This document shows positions 1-5,624 of a stretch of 5,624 nucleotides of DNA, piece after piece. The first letter of the stretch is position 1; each line of letters opens with the position of its first letter. The translations under genes were made by a program, and so were the position numbers. The stretch is taken from assembly GCA_043756275.1 (NCBI GenBank), contig JAYURJ010000055.1, positions 1 through 5,624 of the forward strand, written 5' to 3'. The stretch comes from UKL13-2 sp043756275. GTDB lineage: Bacteria > Pseudomonadota > Gammaproteobacteria > Burkholderiales > Usitatibacteraceae. Below the pieces are notes generated by a model. It did no database searches. It had not been told where the DNA came from and worked only from the letters and a program-made list of their open reading frames with translations.

Positions 1-123
1 TTCGTGTCAGAAGCAAAAGGGTATCGCTGTTCGTCTCCTCACCCCATTTACTGATCGCCCTGAAGTGTCGGGACTCGTACCTGAATCCGCGTTTATGCCC
101 GGAACTGCCCATCAAATAACAAT
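1..123. other. Left-edge segment, no assignable gene
   Basis: This stretch lies beyond the 3' end of the flavoprotein gene. Two frames stay open to the window edge. On the minus strand, an ATG at 112-110 lies 11 nt past the flavoprotein stop and opens 37 codons (beginning MGSSGHKRGF), but it has no Shine-Dalgarno sequence and I do not recognise the product. On the plus strand, a frame entering from the left ends at TAA 117-119 (C-terminus PELPIK), which would be the tail of a convergent gene stopping 4 nt before the flavoprotein stop. Neither can be confirmed from 120 bases. No strong terminator hairpin is visible; the best is a mismatched 6-bp stem at 71-88 without a T-run. Confidence 0.4.
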
Positions 124-3072
124 CTACGTATTATCAGGACACAGTGCCCGCGCCAATATCCGCGCAACGTGCAACGCTTCCCTGCCAGCGCCGTCTGCAA
201 TCTGATGCCGACAACTCGTGCCATCTGCCACGATGGTCGTGTTTTTATCGGCGTTGCGCACGGCGGGTAGCAGCGATAGTTCTCCCATCTTCAACGAGAC
301 TTCGATGTGCTCAGCTTCCAACCCAAACGCACCCGCCATGCCGCAGCAACTGGATTCGACAGTCGCTAACTTCGCACCGGGAATCCAGCTCAATACCTCC
401 TGAACAGGCGTGAATGCGGCAAACGCTTTCTGATGGCAATGGCCGTGCAGCAATAGATCAGGCTGCGGCAACGCCTGCAAAGGCAGATTGAGTCGACCGG
501 CTTTTCGCTCGGCGGCTAAAAATTCTTCAAACAACATAGCGCGCGCGGCGAGTGCGGCGGTCTCGGGCCCAGGAAGCATGGAAAGAAATTCATCGCGCAA
601 CGTGAGCAGGCAGGAAGGCTCCAAGCCGATGATGGGAATATTTTTTTCGACAAACGGCTTCAGTGCGGCCAGCGTGCGGTGAGCTTCTTCTTTGGCTTTA
701 TCGACCATGCCGCTGGCGAGGAAAGTTCTGCCGCAGCAGAGGGGACGAGTGCCGTCGACGGCGCTTGCCGCATGCACGATGTAGCCAGCCGCTTGGAGCA
801 CCTGACGAGCGGCATGCAGGTTTTCAGGTTCGAAATAATTATTGAAGGTGTCGGCGAGGAGAACGACATCTTTGCCCGCCGAACCAAGTTTCGTTTGAAC
901 GTCCGCACCGCGCGAAAAACGTTCATCCGCCCATCTGGGCAAGGTCCGTTTCGCTGAAAAGCCCGTGATCTTTTCCGAAACCCAAGCCGCGCCTGGCAGG
1001 GTGTCGCGCAGATTCAGCAGCCATGAAAAATTCGCCGCGAGCGGTGCGTAGCGTGGCAAATACGCAACCAGCTTGTCCCGCAGCGTATAGCGATGCCGCT
1101 GTTTGTAATGATGGAGAAATTCGATCTTCATCTTTGCCATGTCAACACCGGTTGGGCATTCGCGCTTGCAGCCTTTGCAACCGACGCAGAGATCCATCGC
1201 GTCTTTAACTGCATCCGAAGCTAATGCATCACTGCCGAGTTGTCCGCGTAGTTGTCCGCTTAAAGCCAGACGCAATGTATTTGCCCTGCCACGTGTGACA
1301 TGCAACTCGTCGCCCGTTACCCGGTAGCTGGGGCACATGGTGCCCGCGTCAAACTTTCGACAGGTGCCGTTGTTGTTGCACATTTCGATGGCGCCGGCAA
1401 AGCCACCGCTGTCTTTCCAGTCAAGCACCAGATCTATTTTTTGCGTGGCGTAACCGGGCGCAAATCGAAACAGTGAGCGATCATCCTGTTTTGATGGATT
1501 CACGATTTTGCCGGGGTTCATCAATCCTTTTGGGTCGAACAGCGATTTAATTTCCCCCAGCGCAGCCGTCAATCTGGGCCCGAGAAACGGCGCGATCCAC
1601 TCCGAGCGCACCAGACCATCGCCGTGCTCACCCGAATAGGTCCCCTTGTATTCGTGCACCAATTGCGATGCGGCCTCCGCAATCGCACGCATTTTTGATG
1701 CGCCATCGGCTTTCATGTTGAGAATAGGCCGCACATGCAGACAACCCACTGAGGCGTGTGCGTACCAAGTACCCTCAGTGCCGTGCTGCTGAAATACTTC
1801 GGTCAAGCGACGCGTGTATTCGGCAAGGTGTGGCAGCGGCACTGCACAGTCCTCGATAAAGCTCACGGGCTTACCGTCACCTTTCATCGACATCATGATA
1901 TTGAGGCCGGCCTTGCGCACTTCCCACACCGCTTTTTGTAAATTCACATCCGGGATTTCCACCACACCATTGGGAAAACCAAGGTCGGCCATGAGTTCGC
2001 CCAGTTGCTTCAGTTTTGCGACTTGTTCCGTGTGGTGTTCGCCAGAAAATTCAACCAGCAACACGCAATCAGGCTCGCCCTGCAAAAATGCATCCACCGT
2101 TTTTTTGTAGGTGGCAATGCCGCGAGACAAATTCAGCATCGTGCGATCAACCAGCTCAACCGCCGACGGGCCGAGCTTCACGATATGTTGCGCGGCATCC
2201 ATGCCGTCGTAAAAACGCGGGAAATGGCAAACGCCCAAGGTCTTGTGTTTCGGTAACGCGGTTAATTTCAGATGAATGCGCTCGAAGTAACCGAGCGTGC
2301 CTTCGGAGCCGACCAGCAACTGCGCGAGATTGAATCGCGCCGGCGCTAAGCGATCAAAGTTGTAACCAGCCACACGGCGCGCAATTGGAAAAAATTTGTC
2401 GGCAATTTCAGCTTCTTCACGCGTGTAGAGTGCGTGCATCGCATCACGGATGACGTTAAAGCCAGCGCCGTTATTGGCTTCCAGCGCATTCACACCAAAG
2501 TGGTAGCGATTGTTGGTGCTCAGCCACGCATCTATCCCCAAGACGTTATCGACCATATTGCCGTATGCAATGGATCGCGACCCACAGGAATTATTTCCAC
2601 TCATCCCGCCAATAGTTGCTTGCGCCGCCGTTGATACATCGACTGGAAACCACAGCCCGGCAGATTTCAACTGGGCATTCAACGTATCCAGTACCATGCC
2701 CGGCTCTACAATTGCGCGACTTTGCGCGGCATCGAATTCGACCAATGCATTCAAATATTTGCTGTTATCGATCACCAGCGCAGCACCAACCGTCTGGCCG
2801 CATTGCGAAGTTCCAGCACCGCGCGGCAGTATCGCAATGCCCTCCTCTGCTGCAATCTGTAGTGTGCTGATCGCCGCATCCATGGTTCGCGGGACCACCA
2901 CACCGATGGGCATGATTTGGTAAATCGAGGCGTCGGTTGAGTAGCGGCCAAGGGCGGCGGCATCGAACATGACTTCGCCATCGACTTCGCGCCGCAAGCG
3001 CGTTTCCAACGGCGTGGGAAGATTCGTTTTGGGGGCGAAATGAATCGGGGCGGTTGAAAGTTGGGCGCTCAT
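124..3072 (-). CDS. FAD-binding and 4Fe-4S 2-hydroxyacid dehydrogenase (glycolate/D-lactate dehydrogenase type, GlcD-GlcF fusion architecture)
   Basis: Predicted 982-aa cytoplasmic or membrane-peripheral flavo-iron-sulfur enzyme that oxidises a D-2-hydroxyacid to the 2-oxoacid and feeds electrons to quinone. Domain order: a PCMH-type FAD-binding domain (about 50-190; PRGAGTSQCGQ at 83-93, ATIGGMSGNNSCGS at 152-165); the FAD-oxidase C-terminal domain (about 225-526; GSEGTLGYF at 255-263, SGEHGDGLVRSEW at 480-492, NPGKIVNP at 519-526); a ferredoxin-like segment with C565, C571, C580-P and the classical CxxCxxCxxxCP at C629/C632/C635/C639; and two GlcF/HdrB-like cysteine-rich (CCG) domains with C779-C780, C821, C879 and C909-C910. 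The length fits the roughly 1000-aa YdiJ/Dld-like single-chain family, and no frameshift is seen. I chose the start MSAQLSTAP because family similarity begins just after it and it leaves room for a divergent promoter. Upstream in-frame ATGs at 3117 and 3168 would give 997 or 1014 aa; only the latter has a Shine-Dalgarno sequence. The substrate is unproven: glycolate is favoured by the aminotransferase next door, with D-lactate or D-2-hydroxyglutarate as alternatives. Confidence 0.9.
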   Translation of the reverse strand: MSAQLSTAPIHFAPKTNLPTPLETRLRREVDGEVMFDAAALGRYSTDASIYQIMPIGVVVPRTMDAAISTLQIAAEEGIAILPRGAGTSQCGQTVGAALVIDNSKYLNALVEFDAAQSRAIVEPGMVLDTLNAQLKSAGLWFPVDVSTAAQATIGGMSGNNSCGSRSIAYGNMVDNVLGIDAWLSTNNRYHFGVNALEANNGAGFNVIRDAMHALYTREEAEIADKFFPIARRVAGYNFDRLAPARFNLAQLLVGSEGTLGYFERIHLKLTALPKHKTLGVCHFPRFYDGMDAAQHIVKLGPSAVELVDRTMLNLSRGIATYKKTVDAFLQGEPDCVLLVEFSGEHHTEQVAKLKQLGELMADLGFPNGVVEIPDVNLQKAVWEVRKAGLNIMMSMKGDGKPVSFIEDCAVPLPHLAEYTRRLTEVFQQHGTEGTWYAHASVGCLHVRPILNMKADGASKMRAIAEAASQLVHEYKGTYSGEHGDGLVRSEWIAPFLGPRLTAALGEIKSLFDPKGLMNPGKIVNPSKQDDRSLFRFAPGYATQKIDLVLDWKDSGGFAGAIEMCNNNGTCRKFDAGTMCPSYRVTGDELHVTRGRANTLRLALSGQLRGQLGSDALASDAVKDAMDLCVGCKGCKRECPTGVDMAKMKIEFLHHYKQRHRYTLRDKLVAYLPRYAPLAANFSWLLNLRDTLPGAAWVSEKITGFSAKRTLPRWADERFSRGADVQTKLGSAGKDVVLLADTFNNYFEPENLHAARQVLQAAGYIVHAASAVDGTRPLCCGRTFLASGMVDKAKEEAHRTLAALKPFVEKNIPIIGLEPSCLLTLRDEFLSMLPGPETAALAARAMLFEEFLAAERKAGRLNLPLQALPQPDLLLHGHCHQKAFAAFTPVQEVLSWIPGAKLATVESSCCGMAGAFGLEAEHIEVSLKMGELSLLPAVRNADKNTTIVADGTSCRHQIADGAGREALHVARILARALCPDNT

Positions 3073-3117
3073 CTGATATTGATCGAAAGCATTTTTAGTC
3101 GATGGATTTTCACGCAT

Positions 3118-3147
3118 AGTGTATACATATCGACACTTCCAGTGTGT
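3118..3147. promoter_or_regulatory. Shared divergent promoter/operator candidate
   Basis: The gap between the two divergent genes contains the perfect 8-bp palindrome TGTATACA (3120-3127). It presents TATACA as a possible -10 element on both strands. The palindrome lies among three copies of a 5-bp half-site: AGTGT at 3118-3122, ACACT at 3133-3137 and AGTGT at 3141-3145. The last two form an inverted repeat around TCC. In the plus direction, a -10 at 3122-3127 would give a leader of about 33 nt to the aminotransferase ATG. In the minus direction it would give about 40 nt to the flavoprotein ATG at 3072. Neither direction has a good -35 (about 3 of 6 matches at a 17-nt spacing), which would suit activator-dependent transcription. 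GTATAC-centred palindromes are bound by some GntR-type regulators, but no regulator is encoded here, so that link is speculative. Confidence 0.45.
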
Positions 3148-3151
3148 TGAT

Positions 3152-3157
3152 GAAAGG
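3152..3157 (+). promoter_or_regulatory. Ribosome binding site of the aminotransferase gene
   Basis: GAAAGG lies 9 nt before the ATG at 3167. It supports that start over the in-frame ATG at 3119, whose extra 16 residues (MYTYRHFQCVDERHSN) run through the palindromic promoter region and are unlike the family N-terminus. Confidence 0.55.
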
Positions 3158-3166
3158 CATTCAAAC

Positions 3167-4375
3167 ATGACGCAATCCTCCTACCGTGCCGGTCGCCACT
3201 TCCTGCAAATTCCAGGCCCAACCAACGTGCCTGATCGCATTTTGCGCGCAATTGATGCGCCGACTATCGATCACCGCGGCCCGACGTTCCAGAAATTAGG
3301 CCTGGAAGTGCTGGAAGGAATCAAAGCCGTTTTCCAGACAAAACATCCTGTCATCATTTACTCGGCGTCAGGCACTGGCGCTTGGGAAGCAGCCCTCGTC
3401 AACACCTTGTCAACGGGCGATAAGGTGTTGATGGTCGAGACCGGCCATTTCGCCACATTATGGAAAAAAATGGCGGTAAAACTCAGCTTGAATCCACAAT
3501 TCTTGCCCGGCGATTGGCGACACGGCGTGAACGCGGCTGAAATTGGGGCGCGGCTGGCGGCTGACACCGGCCATGAAATCAAAGCCGTTTGCGTCGTGCA
3601 CAACGAAACCTCTACCGGTGTGACCTCCGATATTTATGCCGCTCGCAACGCCATCGACAAGGCCGGGCATCCCGCACTGCTGATGGTTGATACGATATCG
3701 TCGGTGGGATCAGTCGATTATCGTCACGATGAATGGGGTGTCGATGTCACGATCGGTGGCTCACAAAAAGGTATGATGCTGCCGCCGGGCTTGAGCTTTA
3801 ACGCCATCAGCCCGAAGGCGCTTGCCGCGAATAAACTATCGAAAATGCCACGAATGTTTTGGGACTGGGAGGATATGCTCGCGGCCAACAAAACCGGCTT
3901 TTTCCCTTACACGCCAGCCACCAATTTGCTCTATGGCCTGCGCGAAGCGTTGTTGATGTTGCAGGAAGAAGGTCTGGCCAACGTTTTCTCACGTCATCTG
4001 CGCCACGCAGAAGCCACGCGTCGCGCGGTGCGTGCCTGGGGCCTTGAGATCCTGTGCGCCAACCCGGCCGAGTTCAGCCCGGCACTGACGGCGGTGATGA
4101 TGCCTGCCGGGCACGACGCCGACAAATTGCGCGCGACCATCCTTGAGCATTACGATATGTCGCTGGGTATGGGGCTGGCAAAATTGCAGGGCAAAGTTTT
4201 CCGCATCGGTCATCTGGGGGACTTCAACGACCTCACGCTCATGGGCACTCTCGCGGGTGTTGAGATGGGATTAGAGGTTGCGGGTGTGCCACACCAAAAG
4301 GGCGGTGTCGCTGCTGCAATGCAATATCTTGCCGCGTGTGCGGGCAAGCGTTCCGCAGCTAAAATAGCTGCATAA
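3167..4375 (+). CDS. sgaA: Serine-glyoxylate aminotransferase family protein (class V PLP aminotransferase)
   Basis: Predicted 402-aa cytoplasmic PLP enzyme of the alanine/serine-glyoxylate aminotransferase family, moving an amino group (classically from L-serine) to glyoxylate to give glycine and hydroxypyruvate. Landmarks: N-terminal PGPTNVPDRIL (16-26) and PTIDHRGPTF (32-41); cofactor phosphate loop SASGTGAWEAAL (66-77); HNETSTGVTS (145-154); VDTISSVGS (174-182), with D175 expected to contact the pyridine nitrogen; GGSQKGMMLPPGL (197-209), with K201 the Schiff-base lysine; FPYTPATNLLYGL (246-258); and FRIGHLGD (345-352), with R347 expected to bind the substrate carboxylate. The length matches methylotroph serine-glyoxylate aminotransferases, and all key residues are present. 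It is divergent from the flavoprotein gene and is probably cotranscribed with the receptor gene 67 nt downstream. The related aspartate-glyoxylate aminotransferase BhcA of the beta-hydroxyaspartate cycle is in the same superfamily, so the amino donor (serine, alanine or aspartate) cannot be fixed from sequence alone. The gene symbol is by family. Confidence 0.93.
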   Translation: MTQSSYRAGRHFLQIPGPTNVPDRILRAIDAPTIDHRGPTFQKLGLEVLEGIKAVFQTKHPVIIYSASGTGAWEAALVNTLSTGDKVLMVETGHFATLWKKMAVKLSLNPQFLPGDWRHGVNAAEIGARLAADTGHEIKAVCVVHNETSTGVTSDIYAARNAIDKAGHPALLMVDTISSVGSVDYRHDEWGVDVTIGGSQKGMMLPPGLSFNAISPKALAANKLSKMPRMFWDWEDMLAANKTGFFPYTPATNLLYGLREALLMLQEEGLANVFSRHLRHAEATRRAVRAWGLEILCANPAEFSPALTAVMMPAGHDADKLRATILEHYDMSLGMGLAKLQGKVFRIGHLGDFNDLTLMGTLAGVEMGLEVAGVPHQKGGVAAAMQYLAACAGKRSAAKIAA

Positions 4376-4433
4376 CTTTGTCTTTTACCTAATTACACTC
4401 ACCACGCCGTCGCAGAGCGGTTTTCCAACATTT

Positions 4434-4438
4434 GGAGG
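4434..4438 (+). promoter_or_regulatory. Ribosome binding site of the receptor gene
   Basis: GGAGG sits 4 nt before the ATG at 4443, a strong but closely spaced Shine-Dalgarno sequence. It fixes the receptor start, in agreement with the signal peptide that begins there. The rest of the 67-nt intergenic gap shows no convincing promoter or terminator, so the two plus-strand genes may be one operon. Confidence 0.75.
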
Positions 4439-4442
4439 ATTC

Positions 4443-5426
4443 ATGAAACGTCGCACACTTCTTCAGGCAGCCGTTGCTGCTGCAGTTTCACTGCCGATGG
4501 CATTTTCTGCTCTGGCACAAGCCCCGGCCTGGCCCACCAAACCAGTGAAGTTGATCAACCCCTTCCCGGCAGGTGGCGGCACCGATGTTTTTGCACGTCC
4601 ATACGGGGCCAAGCTGGGTAACAACCTCGGACAGAGTTTTTTCATTGAAAATCTCGGCGGTGCCGGTGGCACCATCGGCGCGCAGACCGCGTCAACAGCG
4701 GCTCCCGACGGTTACACATTTTTTATCGGCGCGATTCATCACACCATTGCCGAGTCGCTTTATACAAAGAAGAAATATGTGCTCGAGCAAGCTTTCGAGC
4801 CTGTCACCGTGCTCGGCTCGGTGCCGAATGTATTGGTGATCCATCCCAAGCATCCATTCAAAACGGTGGACGAATTGGTGAAATACGCCAAGGCCAATCC
4901 CGGCAAGCTCAACTACGGTTCAGCCGGCAGTGGCGCGTCGCACCACCTTGCGGGCGAATTGTTTAAACGTGTCGCCGGTGTCGACATGGTTCATGTGCCC
5001 TACAAGGGAATCGGGCCGATGATGACCGATCTGGTCGGTGGTGTCGTAGATCTCGCCTTTGACGGCCTTGCGTCGTCAAGCGCACAAATTAAAGGTGGCA
5101 AATTGATTCCACTCGCGGTCACATCCGCGCAGCGGAATGCGCTGTTACCCGATGTGCCCACGATGGTCGAGCTCGGCTATAAAGATTTCACCATGACCAC
5201 CTGGTATGCGCTATGGGGCATCAAGGGAACCCCGCAGCCAATACTCGACAAGATGTATGCCGAGACACTAAAGGTACTCGCTGACCCCGATATCAAAAAA
5301 ATATGGGACTTGGCCGGTGCCACCCCTGGCGGTCAACCACCCAAGGAGTTCGCGGGTTTCATTTCATCCGAGATCGCCAAGTGGGGTAAGGTCGTCAAGG
5401 ATTCGAATATCAAGATCGATAATTAG
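4443..5426 (+). CDS. Tripartite tricarboxylate transporter substrate-binding protein (Bug/TctC family)
   Basis: Predicted 327-aa periplasmic solute receptor that captures a small carboxylate or related compound for uptake by a TctAB-type membrane pair. The N-terminus is a signal peptide: basic MKRRTLLQ, a hydrophobic stretch to about residue 21, and an SALA cleavage site, likely after A25. The KRRTLLQ start resembles a twin-arginine motif, so Tat export is possible. The mature part has the family hallmarks WPTKPVKLINPFPAGGGTD (30-48, first ligand loop), GGAGGTIGA (72-80), APDGYTF (87-93), NYGSAGSGASHHLAGELF (157-174, second ligand loop), HVPYKG (184-189), and a C-terminal LLPDVPTMVELGYKDF block. 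Length is usual for the family (about 320-330 aa). No TctA or TctB gene is in the window, which is common for Bug genes in Betaproteobacteria. Its place after the aminotransferase suggests an organic acid ligand linked to glyoxylate metabolism, but Bug ligands are rarely predictable from sequence. Confidence 0.93.
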   Translation: MKRRTLLQAAVAAAVSLPMAFSALAQAPAWPTKPVKLINPFPAGGGTDVFARPYGAKLGNNLGQSFFIENLGGAGGTIGAQTASTAAPDGYTFFIGAIHHTIAESLYTKKKYVLEQAFEPVTVLGSVPNVLVIHPKHPFKTVDELVKYAKANPGKLNYGSAGSGASHHLAGELFKRVAGVDMVHVPYKGIGPMMTDLVGGVVDLAFDGLASSSAQIKGGKLIPLAVTSAQRNALLPDVPTMVELGYKDFTMTTWYALWGIKGTPQPILDKMYAETLKVLADPDIKKIWDLAGATPGGQPPKEFAGFISSEIAKWGKVVKDSNIKIDN

Positions 5427-5437
5427 ACGTGAATAAC

Positions 5438-5497
5438 AAGCACTGGCGCGACGTTTCAGGCATTATTGCCATGAAATGCCCGCCAGCGCTAGTGTTT
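5438..5497 (+). terminator. Large imperfect hairpin after the receptor gene, possible terminator
   Basis: Eleven bases past the receptor stop, 5438-5449 pairs with 5486-5497 (12 bp, including two G-U pairs). An inner stem pairs 5452-5462 with 5467-5478, with one bulged A and one G-U pair, closed by a TTAT loop. An asymmetric internal loop separates the two stems. The 3' arm ends in TTT and then ACC, so the U-tract is too short for a textbook intrinsic terminator. The structure may instead end transcription weakly or protect the 3' end of the mRNA. Confidence 0.45.
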
Positions 5498-5533
5498 ACC
5501 AATTGGGAGCTTCTAAAAACCTCAATATTGTCT

Positions 5534-5571
5534 CCCCGGCGAACAACCACAAGGGTTGCGCCGGGCCGGGG
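5534..5571. repeat. GC-rich intergenic palindrome with ACAAG loop
   Basis: CCCGGCG (5535-5541) pairs perfectly with CGCCGGG (5559-5565), and CAACC (5544-5548) with GGTTG (5554-5558), leaving a two-base AA bulge and an ACAAG loop (5549-5553). A second GCCGGGG (5565-5571) offers an alternative partner for CCCCGGC (5534-5540). The CC-ACAAG-GG core in a GC-rich palindrome resembles dispersed intergenic repeats of proteobacteria whose chance translations read like ATLVV on one strand and TTRVAP on the other; both appear here. That resemblance is from memory and was not searched. No T-run follows directly on the plus strand. Confidence 0.5.
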
Positions 5572-5608
5572 CCTAAGTTTGCAAGCAGGATCAGTTACTT
5601 GTAAAACT

Positions 5609-5624
5609 TGGATACCGGCCTTCG
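5609..5624. repeat. Left half of a palindromic intergenic repeat, cut by the window end
   Basis: The window ends in TGGATACCGGCCTTCG. This matches the left arm and loop of a widespread proteobacterial intergenic palindrome of the form TGGATTCCCGCCTTCGCGGG, related in layout to the neisserial dRS3 repeat, with the arm changed from TTCCCGC to TACCGGC. If correct, the next bases should complete the other arm, GCCGGTAT. Only half is visible, so the call rests on recognised form rather than a complete inverted repeat. It could serve as a terminator for convergent genes. Confidence 0.4.

Noticed and set aside
144..2923. Many plus-strand open frames of 60-137 codons opposite the flavoprotein gene.
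   Set aside because: They overlap a long gene with intact domains and motifs, give low-complexity Arg/Pro/Ser/Cys-rich products, and have no recognisable domains; they are antisense shadows.
3119..3166. N-terminal extension of the aminotransferase from the ATG at 3119.
   Set aside because: The extra residues run through the putative -10/operator region; the ATG at 3167 has its own Shine-Dalgarno sequence and matches the usual family length of about 400 aa.
3069..3251. Minus-strand 60-codon frame spanning the divergent promoter.
   Set aside because: It overlaps the start of the clearly coding aminotransferase and the control region, and its product shows no recognisable features.
4409..4424. 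Short stem GTCGC-AGA-GCGGT followed by TTTT between the aminotransferase and receptor genes, considered as a terminator or attenuator.
   Set aside because: It has only three Watson-Crick pairs plus two wobbles and a 3-nt loop, too weak for an intrinsic terminator.
5410..5624. Minus-strand open frame of 70 codons entering from the right edge, with a GATLVVVRRGDNIEVF segment that at first resembled the N-terminus of a Nudix hydrolase.
   Set aside because: The ATLVV segment falls exactly on the ACAAG-loop palindrome, and such chance translations are typical of that kind of repeat. No Nudix box follows, and the frame stops inside the receptor gene.
5471..5624. Plus-strand frame starting MKCPPALVF and open to the right edge, after the receptor gene.
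   Set aside because: It starts within the large hairpin, has no Shine-Dalgarno sequence, and most of it translates the palindromic repeats (TTTRVAP and TWIPAF segments). It is better explained as non-coding repeat sequence.

Overview
The 5.6 kb window looks like the chromosome of a betaproteobacterium, probably Burkholderiales. This is inferred from an orphan Bug/TctC-type periplasmic binding protein (a family greatly expanded in that group), moderately GC-rich coding sequence, and intergenic palindromes that resemble repeats scattered through beta- and gammaproteobacterial genomes. No mobile element, CRISPR array, rRNA or tRNA was seen.

Layout: 1-123 is the left edge, with no assignable gene. 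A long gene on the minus strand (124-3072) encodes a single-chain FAD plus Fe-S 2-hydroxyacid dehydrogenase, in effect GlcD and GlcF in one polypeptide. A compact divergent control region (about 3073-3166) carries an 8-bp palindrome and three AGTGT/ACACT half-sites. Two plus-strand genes follow: a class V PLP aminotransferase of the serine-glyoxylate aminotransferase type (3167-4375), then, after a 67-nt gap with no convincing terminator, a TctC/Bug extracytoplasmic solute receptor (4443-5426). The last 198 bases contain no supported gene. They hold a large imperfect hairpin just after the receptor gene, a GC-rich palindromic repeat, and the left half of a second palindrome cut by the window edge.

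How the genes may work together (inference): the receptor captures an organic acid in the periplasm. The flavoprotein oxidises a D-2-hydroxyacid such as glycolate or D-lactate to the 2-oxoacid and passes electrons through Fe-S clusters to the membrane quinone pool. The aminotransferase converts glyoxylate to glycine. The likely module is glycolate/glyoxylate assimilation or detoxification, divergently transcribed from one shared control region. The families are clear; the exact substrates are not. I found no strong evidence of a wholly new system. The points most worth a second look are the shared divergent promoter with face-to-face start codons, the open substrate question for this three-gene set, and the downstream palindromes.
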